From Clarkia xantiana subsp. parviflora (lineage: Eukaryota; Streptophyta; Magnoliopsida; Myrtales; Onagraceae), in assembly GCA_036873135.1 (NCBI GenBank), contig JAPTYO010000001.1:40944774-41008773 (forward strand): a DNA stretch of 64,000 bases, written 5' to 3'. The translations under genes were made by a program, and so were the position numbers. Below are positions 56,050 through 64,000 of the stretch, one piece after another; within the stretch, counting starts at the first letter, position 1, and each line of letters starts with the position of its first letter. The notes beneath the pieces were generated by a model that was not told the DNA's origin, ran no database searches, and worked only from the letters and a program-made list of their open reading frames with translations.

Positions 56050-57960
56050 CCTCACATTTTTCTTTTCTATCTTGCATTCTTGCTATAATAACTTAACAAA
56101 ACATGCAAAGCAACACCATAAATGGACCAATTTAGTTGGGTTAATATGTTTTAAGCAATAGGTCTTGAGCTAATACCATTTATATCGGATAAATATGGAT
56201 GCACAAATAATTTTTGTACAATTAATTTTTTTTTTTTAAATAATAATGCTCTCACTTTATAAAGTAAGATCCGTTTCTTTTTTTGTTTTTTCAGTAAGAA
56301 TATATCTCGAAGAAATAAGTTGCAACGAACTTCAAATAGCCAATAATATATATATTATATATAATAGCTGGCTCTCCACTAATTAAGATGAAATTAAGGT
56401 AGGGTTTAACTTATGTTGCAAGTGGATGTACTAAAAAGAAGGAAACACAGCTTTAGATCTTAGCACGTACGGTGGGAACCTCCATGGGCGGGTGGTTGCG
56501 TCTCAATGCACCCACTTTATTTATTTGCTCTTTTAAGTCACTTACTAGAGAAGAGACTTTAGAGTTTATTTTCTATTAGCAATATTTTATATAGCATAAC
56601 TCATGTGATATGATATATCAGTTTAATGATTGATTTCTTAACTAAAAGTTCGAGCTTCAAATTCCGCGAATCCCCGAATTGGATAAATACCCATGCAACA
56701 CTTTACACATTACGAGCCGATCCGATACGAGTGTGAATTATTTTGAGAGTTGAACAACCATGCTACATGTAGTTTGATCTAACTAATATATAGGAGATCA
56801 TATATGATCTTCAAGGGAGAATAATATTGAATTACGCAGACAATATTGCAATGTGATGTGGTAGATGGGGTACGTAGAATGTATAAAAACTCGTTGATTC
56901 AAGAGAATACCGAGAATTCGATGTGCAATTGGCTAAGAGGTGAATCAGTATATTAGATTATATAGATAATAATAATATTAAGTGCATAAAAGCCTAAGAT
57001 TACGTTATTATGTAGACCAGTTGTATATATATATACATATATTATAAAATTACATTAAAGCAAACACATGATATTTGGAATATGTTTCTTTTGGTGAGTG
57101 TGGCTTTATGAAGAGTCTCTATTTAGCGGGTTTTCTCTTATATCGTTTTCGTGTCCGGAAAAACTAAAGCGAAAAAGCCATGCAATTTCATCTATACTAC
57201 ACACACAAAATTACACCCTCGAGTATGCATATACATGTAAATTCATCCTCATTTTTTTCCAAATGTTTTGTTGCTAAACCAAGTATTACGCTTTTATCTA
57301 TCACCTTTAGATTTTAGCATATTTAGTCAAATAACGATCCATCTAAAATTTCACGCATTATAGTTAAAAAAGTTTAGACTGACTATTTGACCAATTATAT
57401 TAAAACCTTTAGATATGATAGTGGATGCGTGACTTAATCTTTGTACTTCAACAAATCACAGTAAAGCAAGTATATTACGTATGCTTTTATTCTGATGAAT
57501 TCTTTAGATACGGACTTACGAAAACCAAAATGATCAACTAGCTATCAGTGAAATTTGTCAGAAACTTCTTGTTCTATATAAATTGATGGAAATGAATGAT
57601 TCGTTTAGTATATGATCCCTAGGTGACCATTTCCTTGGTCATTACATGGAATAACTTGTGGAGCTGAGATATTCCTTTTGTTTTCTGAATATTTGGGAGA
57701 TACTCTTGATTTTCTTGGTAAGAACATATTAACTGATAAAGTAGGATGAAAAAGAAACATAATAGATAAGATGGACATTGCTTTTGATTATCTTTTTACT
57801 ATTATAATATATGTATATTTTGTGTGTATATAAAGAAGAAAGATGATGTAGATTCTTTGATTCCTTTCCCTACTACAAAGAACAACAAGAATCTGCCAAT
57901 AGCACTAGCGACCTCTCTCCTCCTAAAGTAGAACAAAGGACACTAAAAATGAATGAGAAA
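56050..57960. other. Gene-free AT-rich stretch
   Basis: A SINE-like copy lies at 56608-56745 (agttcgagcttcaaattccgc; ttacgagccgatccgatacg). Several (TA)n runs occur. I see no supported gene. Confidence 0.4.
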
Positions 57961-57961
57961 T

Positions 57962-58895
57962 TAATAGAAGACCTTTACCCAATCAAACAATTGTAATGGT
58001 ATTTGATCAACACTTTATTACCTGTTAACTAACAAATCAGCGATTTAAACCCAGCTCAATGAAAAAATATTCACTACAACTATTTTACTTCTTAAGGATT
58101 AATATGCTGCGACTGAGAATTAGTCTATGTGTATAGTAAACATGTTATGGATGTTGTTATTCTGATATACCCTAAAACCACTCCGCGGAAAACAAAAAAA
58201 AACCGATCTCTCATACTTGAACCGTGTCAATGAAAAGATATTCATAGTGATATTTTTCCATTTACGAACTGATCCCATGGTAGTGAAAATTATTCTAAGC
58301 ATACTACAAATATCACCCTACTGATAAGACACACCGAGAAAAAAATATTCATAATTTTTTGTTTGTTTCTCGTGGGGTAGTCCTAATTAAAAGGGGTTTC
58401 CATCAGGAGGACAATACCCGTAGCATGCTTACTCACACCTTTAAAAAGTTATTTGGGTGATAATTAGTTACATCTCCAACTAATAGAAGACCTTTACCCA
58501 ATCAAACTACTGTAATGGATTGTTCAGCACGTCACCATTTTATTAATAGATCAACGATTAAAACCCGGTTAGATTTTAAAAATGAAAAAATATTCACAAC
58601 CACTTACATCTTAAATGTGGAATCGGTACAAGTGAGGATTAGTCTACCTGTATAGTAAGATGCTAATGATGTTGTCATTTTGATATCCCCTAAGACAATC
58701 TCGCGGTAAACAAAGAAAACAAATCTCTCATACTCCGAAACATAATAATGAAAAGATATTCATAATGAATACATTTCCATTTACGAACTGATCCGGGACT
58801 AATGAAGATTATTCGTAAGCATGCTACAAATATCACCATGCCCTGCGGAAAAAGCATATAAAGTTTATTTGGGTGATAATTAGTTACATGTGTAT
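57962..58895 (+). repeat. 519-bp tandem duplication
   Basis: Unit 1 (57962-58480) and unit 2 (58481-58895) both start taatagaagacctttaccca and end atttgggtgataattagtta. Between these lie matching blocks gatgttgt.att.tgata and ttccatttacgaactgatcc. Each unit contains two SINE-like copies, so the duplicated unit was itself a composite. Unit 2 is about 100 bp shorter. Confidence 0.8.
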
Positions 58896-59261
58896 ATGGG
58901 TAAGTTTGATCTATTTACGGCAGCAAATGAACATAGACATATGAAAGAAACACCATGATTTATACCAAAGAGACAACTGTCCAATGATTCATTTTTATCG
59001 TTTTTGGACATCTGCTCATGGTGGGGGCAAACCTTATTCGCCAGGGAATCTAGAGAAGAAGAGAGATAAGAGAAAGTAGTAGGATAGGATAGAAAGAAAC
59101 AACAAAACCATAATAAATAAAAACACTTTCTTTTTGCACTCTTCTCTGCTTTTGAGACTCAATTTGAGGTGTGTTGCTTTCTCTGCATCACAGAGATTCT
59201 CAATCTCATCCTCATATTCATCATCTTTTCTCTCCTAAAAATATTAAATCATGGTGTAAAA

Positions 59262-59393
59262 TGATACAAATTTCGAATGTTATGTTCCGACAAATTCCGA
59301 ATAAGAGAGGAACTGAATATAACCCAAAAGTTGACATAAATTACAGTGGCTGCCAATTCGGAATGTGTCGGAACACATTCTCGAAACGAGTAT
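59262..59393 (+). ncRNA. Second MIRNA-like hairpin candidate
   Basis: The block 59282-59301 (tgttccgacaaattccgaat) pairs with 59355-59374 with one mismatch. Further pairing of tttcga and gatac at the base brings the arms to about 55 nt each around a 53-nt loop. It lies in a pyrimidine-rich, leader-like region about 1 kb upstream of the MYB-CC start. I recognise no miRNA family here. It may instead be a small foldback transposon; the 92-codon open frame across it (59171-59449) has no known motif. Confidence 0.3.
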
Positions 59394-60264
59394 CAATGCT
59401 CAAATCATGGTTGATGGGGTTAAATTTAGAAGGGATGAGTCCAATGTAAATCTCTATCACTGCCTTGTGAATTTTATTTTAATATGAAAAAAAAATTTAG
59501 TTATTTACAAATGATAAAATAAATTACTAAGTTAAAGATCTAAAAACAGTCTCCAACTATAAACCATGTTATAGGAATTTAACAATTAATGTAATTATCA
59601 TTGAAATCCATTTTTTTTTCTAAACAAACCATACTATATACTCTTGGAATGCAATAACCTCTTGAATTTAGTGTTAAAAATCTAAAAACAGTTCCAGCTA
59701 TAGGCCATGTTGCTAATCACTATCAGATGTTCGGTTGCTAATAATTAGGGTTGATATTCGATGTCCCAACTATTTGATTGGTTGGTTTCCATTTTTTCTT
59801 AAAACAGAAGGAATAAAAACATGTTTTTTAAGCATCAAATAAACATAAACCGTAAGCAACAGATCTGATACTTTGAAAAATGAAAAACAATACGTTTTTG
59901 TTGCTTAAAACATGATTTTTAACGCTTAAATCAATCGAAAAAGCGAAAAACAACAAATATGACGCCGTATATTAACATTGTAAATCTGAAACATCGATTA
60001 GCAGATTATTTTTAGGTTTTTTAACCCTTGAACTTAAGACTATTGTTCTCTCCTTCACTCACACTTCTTTAAAGTCAATCAATCAATGGAGAAAAGGAGA
60101 AGGAAAATAAAAGTTGGAAGATAGGGAAGAAAGAAAGAAAGAAGGCAGGTGATGGCATATATTCCCTTCTGCCCCACACATGTTTCCTGATATGGGTGTG
60201 TGAAAACAAGAAAGCAACACATAGTAGTCTGTCTCCATTATCAAACCCTCCTCTTTCAATCAAT

Positions 60265-60271
60265 TATATAA
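60265..60271 (+). promoter_or_regulatory. TATA box of the MYB-CC gene
   Basis: TATATAA in the context caattatataaatccctc lies 114 bp upstream of the ATG. It is followed by a pyrimidine-rich leader (cttcatcttcttctttctctc), a common plant arrangement. Confidence 0.6.
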
Positions 60272-60363
60272 ATCCCTCACCTTACTTATCAATTATTATT
60301 CACACTATCTATATAACAACTTCATCTTCTTCTTTCTCTCTACTCATAATTTTCAATTTTTTT

Positions 60364-60375
60364 ATGTTTTTCTGA
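60364..60375 (+). promoter_or_regulatory. Minimal upstream ORF (ATG TTT TTC TGA)
   Basis: A three-codon upstream ORF with its own stop ends three bases before the main ATG at 60379. If transcription starts near 60295, as the TATA box suggests, it lies in the 5' UTR and could reduce translation of the main frame. It has no initiation context of note (tttATGt). Confidence 0.5.
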
Positions 60376-60378
60376 AAA

Positions 60379-62950
60379 ATGGGTCAGCAGAGCATGAACT
60401 TGGTGTTATCCACTGATGCAAAACCAAGACTTAAATGGACTCCTGAGCTCCACCATAGGTTTGTTGATGCAGTTTCTCATCTGGGTGGTGCTGACAGTTA
60501 AGTGATGAAAAAATATGCAACTTATTACTAATGTTGGTTTAATATGTTGCGTTAATCGTGTTATCCTGTGTGTCGTGTTAAAATGTGTTCTGTTTTGTTG
60601 AAATATGAACAGAGGCAACACCTAAGAGCTTGATGAGGGTGATGGGCATTTCTGGGTTGACTCTGTACCACCTCAAGAGCCACTTACAGGCAAGTCAATC
60701 TACCTACCTATTATGTTTTTGTTAAAGTATAAAGATTAAACCACACATTAATCTATTTTATGACAGTTAATCAAATAATCTGTCTAAAATTTATAGTATT
60801 CAGAGTACGCTGGTTTGAATCTCTGCAATATCAAGTTAAATCTCATTTAGTTAAAGTTTCACGTGATGAGTCATCGAAATGTTTGAATCACTCCAAGGTT
60901 TTAGGATAGGTGATCAGTCCGAAATTTCAGTTTGTTTTCATGTCTCTTGAGTGTTTTGCCTTACGGTTTTACAACACTTGATCAAGTGTTCATTCTAAAA
61001 TTTCATAATATCTTCATGTCTCTTGCGTCTTTATGTCAAAAAAACACGTTCACACTTTTTAGAACAGTCGATTAAATAGTCAATCTAATTTATCGGTTTT
61101 GCTGCAGAAATATCGGCTCGGGAAGAGTCAATGTCAACCGCAGACTTCGGATTCCTACATTGAAGACAGCAACAACAACAAAGCAGTCGAAAACAATAAC
61201 ATAGATGGTACGGTTTGTAGAAATCGTCTATAATTTAAGTCGATTTCTAAACTATTGATTATAAGAGAGAATACATCAGACGTTAAAATAAAAAAATAAT
61301 ATTTTTCATACAAATCTCGATATAAATTTTCTAACAGCTGAGAAATTGAGTTAAATTACAGTCGACTTCATTTTCATTTTTATTACATTTATTAATGTTT
61401 TGGTGCTCATTAGTTGCTTCCATGACTGAACTGCAGAGGACAGAGAAATCCAAAGCACAGAAGGATCTTTGATCAGCAGAGAAACAATCAACAGACCAAT
61501 ATTGAAACCAACAACTCAAATCAATCAGTATGATATCGTAACGATGTTTAAATCTTTTTGATGAATTTGGATATTGACTGAATGATCTTTAGAGAAAATC
61601 TTATAAGTATATCTTGTAAATTTGATTTTTCTGCAGAAGCTCGCAGATTGCTCAGGCTCTTCATATGCAAATGGAAGTGCAGAGGAAACTTCACGAACAG
61701 ATCGAGGTAGAGTGATCATGATCACTGAATTTTTTCTCATAAATTCGAGTTTGTGAATTAGTTGGTTAAGACACGCATTTTATTCTTAAAATGATATCAG
61801 AGTGCGTTAATTCAAAATCACGGTGACACCATTTAAAAGTATGAACTTATCTTCGTGCATGACCGTTTATAAACTGTCAGTTACGAGTTTATAGGATAAT
61901 TGTCTCAATTGATCGTGTCAGAGTCGGAAATGATCTCCTAGACCAGTCGAATAACTTGGCACGGATTTGAGTCGTGTTTAAAGCACGCGTTTTATTCTTG
62001 AAAAGAATATTAACTTGGAAATAGTCATTTTCATTTGATAAGCTTCGGTTATATTATCTGATTTTTCATTTAATTAAAATTTCACGTGATGAATCTTTAC
62101 GAAATTTAAGTATGCACATGAGTGGAACAGTTATACAATATAAATACTAAACCATACATTTACCAAACTTTATTTTTGTATTATCCTCGGAGTCGATCCG
62201 ATCACGCCCACGTATCGTCCTCGAAATCGTGCCGATCATGCTAATGTATCATTCTCGGAGTCGAGCTGATCATAGCATTGTATCTTACTCATAATCGGCC
62301 GGATCATATTATATTAACATTCTCAGGAAACGCACGCGCGTAACGTGGGCATATATCTAGTACAATATAATTATAAAGCATGCATTCACCAAATATATAC
62401 CTGATCTCGAGTTTCAAAAGATATACACAGTTAGTTAAGTCCTTCGTCTAATTTAATTATACAACTGTTGTTTCAGGTGCAAAAGCATCTTCAACTGCGT
62501 ATTGAGGCTCAAGGGAAGTACCTACAATCTGTTCTGAAAAAAGCTCAGGAAACCCTAGCAGGGTACGGTTCTCCGACCATGAACATCGAACTCGCCAAAG
62601 CCGAGCTATCACAGTTAGTCTCAATGGTCTCATCCGGGTGCACGAGTTCTTCCTTCTCCGAGCTCACGGAATTGGGAGGTTCGGAGATTACGCAAAAACA
62701 ACGTAACGCAATATGTTCGGTCGATAGCTCACTTACATCTTCCGAAACATTAGCGAATAAGCACGACACGGAATGTGAACCGATTTTCCATAATGATTTA
62801 AGCACGATCCGAGGTTGCGGAAAAAAGAGGAAGCGGGAGACGATGCCATTGCTCGACTTGAACAGGAAATACCCGATCGAGAATGATTCGGGTTCGAAAG
62901 AAATCGACTTGAACTGTGTTGGAACAGAGAATCCTTTTGGGCATTGTTAG
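60379..62950 (+). CDS. MYB-CC (G2-like, PHR1-like) transcription factor
   Basis: Exons 60379-60496, 60613-60689, 61108-61207, 61437-61527, 61637-61706 and 62477-62950 give 309 aa, with all phases consistent. The single GARP-type MYB domain covers residues 17-68 (RLKWTPELHHRFVDAV to SHLQKYR). The MYB-CC coiled coil covers about 132-180 with the hallmark LHEQIE at 147-152 and AQGKYLQSVLKKAQETLAGY after it. Family members bind P1BS-like imperfect palindromes (GNATATNC) as dimers; PHR1 controls phosphate starvation response, others act in vascular or floral development. This protein is most like the short PHL/UNE16-type members; no SPX or phosphate link can be shown from sequence. The C-terminus has a basic cluster (KKRKR, 268-272) and two EAR-like motifs (LDLN 278-281, IDLN 295-298), suggesting repression. 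Intron 2 starts with GC. Confidence 0.92.
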
Positions 62951-63308
62951 TGCATTGTGTTGGAGGGTGTTGTTCTATAGGAAGAAAAATGCAATACTAA
63001 TGCAGCAAACTGGAACCTTAGATATATAATATATATATATACACCCTATATATATATATATATATAATGAATATATATATATTCTTTATAAACTATTTGT
63101 AAAAATTAGTATGAAATTTGTCTAAAGTAGATTATAAAAGGAAATTAAACTATTGTGTGGAAGATTGAAGAAATTCCCATCATCTTTAGAATTAGTTAAG
63201 TTTCCTCTGTTCTTGTATACTTAACCTTCCCAGATTGAGTAGTGTCATACAAGTAATTATATCATACAAATGAGGTGATGCCCTAAAGGAATTAACATAG
63301 CAGGTTGA

Positions 63309-63768
63309 TATAATGCCCTATATTTTGTGTATACATTACTTGAAATAGAAGATTTGGAGCCTTAATAAGCAAGAGTGAAGACAACAGGCTTAGTTAGGCT
63401 GGGTTGGGCTAAGTAGGGACAGTCACTCGAGTTTGGGGGCGTGACAGAATGGTATCAGAGCCAGTCCGGATTGAGATCGGGATTGCGGAGCAAGAGATAT
63501 TGACCTAGTTCCGATCGCCTACCGGGGGCATACGATTCTGATCTGGGGCGCGACGATGACGTCGCACACATTAGGGGTAGATTGTCATACCCCATATTTG
63601 GGTACCACATTGGTTGGAAATAAGAGATTTGGAACCTTAATAAGCAATAGTAGAACTATTCAAGTCCAACATGAATTTTTCATTTTCTAGGCCTAAGTGA
63701 GGACAACGGGCTTAATTAAGCTCGATTGAGCTAAGTGGGGACAGTCGCTCGGACTTAGGGGCATGACA
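63309..63768 (+). mobile_element. TRIM retrotransposon with 5-bp target duplication
   Basis: The right LTR is 63583-63768 (TGTCATACCCC to GGCATGACA, 186 bp). The left LTR is 63309-63446 with an internal deletion of about 45 bp. Next to the left LTR lies TGGTATCAGAGCC, complementary to initiator-Met tRNA; a purine-rich ttaggggtagat precedes the right LTR. The target duplication GTTGA flanks both ends (63304-63308 and 63769-63773). The internal part of about 136 bp codes for nothing, so it needs enzymes in trans. The same family is at 55560-56046. Confidence 0.85.
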
Positions 63769-64000
63769 GTTGAACTCTTGGCTTGATTCGACCATGGTTA
63801 AGATTGACAAGGTCACATAAACAGTCCAGAGTTCAACTATGGTTAGGTACTCCGAGACAATGCTCTAATTGGGCCATTTTTTTTCTACATTTTTTTGTTT
63901 TTTACAAATTTCCATTTTTTAGGATTAAATTAAACAAACTAAAATGTTAGAATATATTAGAGTAACTAAACTATACATATTAACAAGTAAGAATGTATTA

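Overview
This window is nuclear DNA of a flowering plant, probably a eudicot. The signs are AT-rich intergenic DNA full of small transposons, GT-AG introns, and plant-only families: a Casparian strip membrane protein, mTERF, R2R3-MYB and MYB-CC. No rRNA gene, functional tRNA gene, CRISPR array or bacterial operon is visible. All functions are inferred from sequence pattern alone; no database search was run.

Five host genes can be supported with exon-level models. (1) A CASP-family membrane protein gene lies on the minus strand at 6956-8384 (190 aa, 3 exons), with a truncated tandem pseudogene copy at 1813-2109. (2) A RING-H2 zinc-finger protein gene lies at about 10620-13200 (389 aa), with a tandem duplication in its 5' leader. 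(3) A short organellar mTERF gene lies at 14320-15887 (302 aa); its single intron holds a 112-bp tandem array. (4) An R2R3-MYB gene of the MYB105/MYB117/MYB52 type lies at 27793-30610 (337 aa, 3 exons). (5) A MYB-CC (PHR1-like/G2-like) gene lies at 60379-62950 (309 aa, 6 exons); it has a GC-AG intron, a tiny upstream ORF and two EAR-like motifs.

The largest single feature is a complete Ty3/gypsy element of the Tat type at 31136-42287, inserted about 0.5 kb past the MYB stop codon. It has two 648-bp LTRs that I read as identical and a 5-bp target duplication. The minus strand carries Gag-Pol with two RNase H-like regions and one in-frame stop. The plus strand carries a second, spliced, antisense gene with its own TATA box and also one in-frame stop. 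Ten 50-bp tandem repeats lie where the two converging transcription units meet. Identical LTRs combined with two stops suggest an already defective copy that was mobilised in trans.

The rest is mostly small repeats: hAT-type MITEs with 8-bp target duplications, a CACTA-type MITE with a 3-bp duplication, two TRIM elements of one family, MULE-like elements with GC-rich cores, foldback elements, several tandem duplications, and an abundant SINE-like family with many diverged copies. Two long imperfect hairpins (21496-21643 and 59262-59393) look like possible MIRNA precursors that I do not recognise. The stretch 42.3-60 kb has no convincing protein gene.
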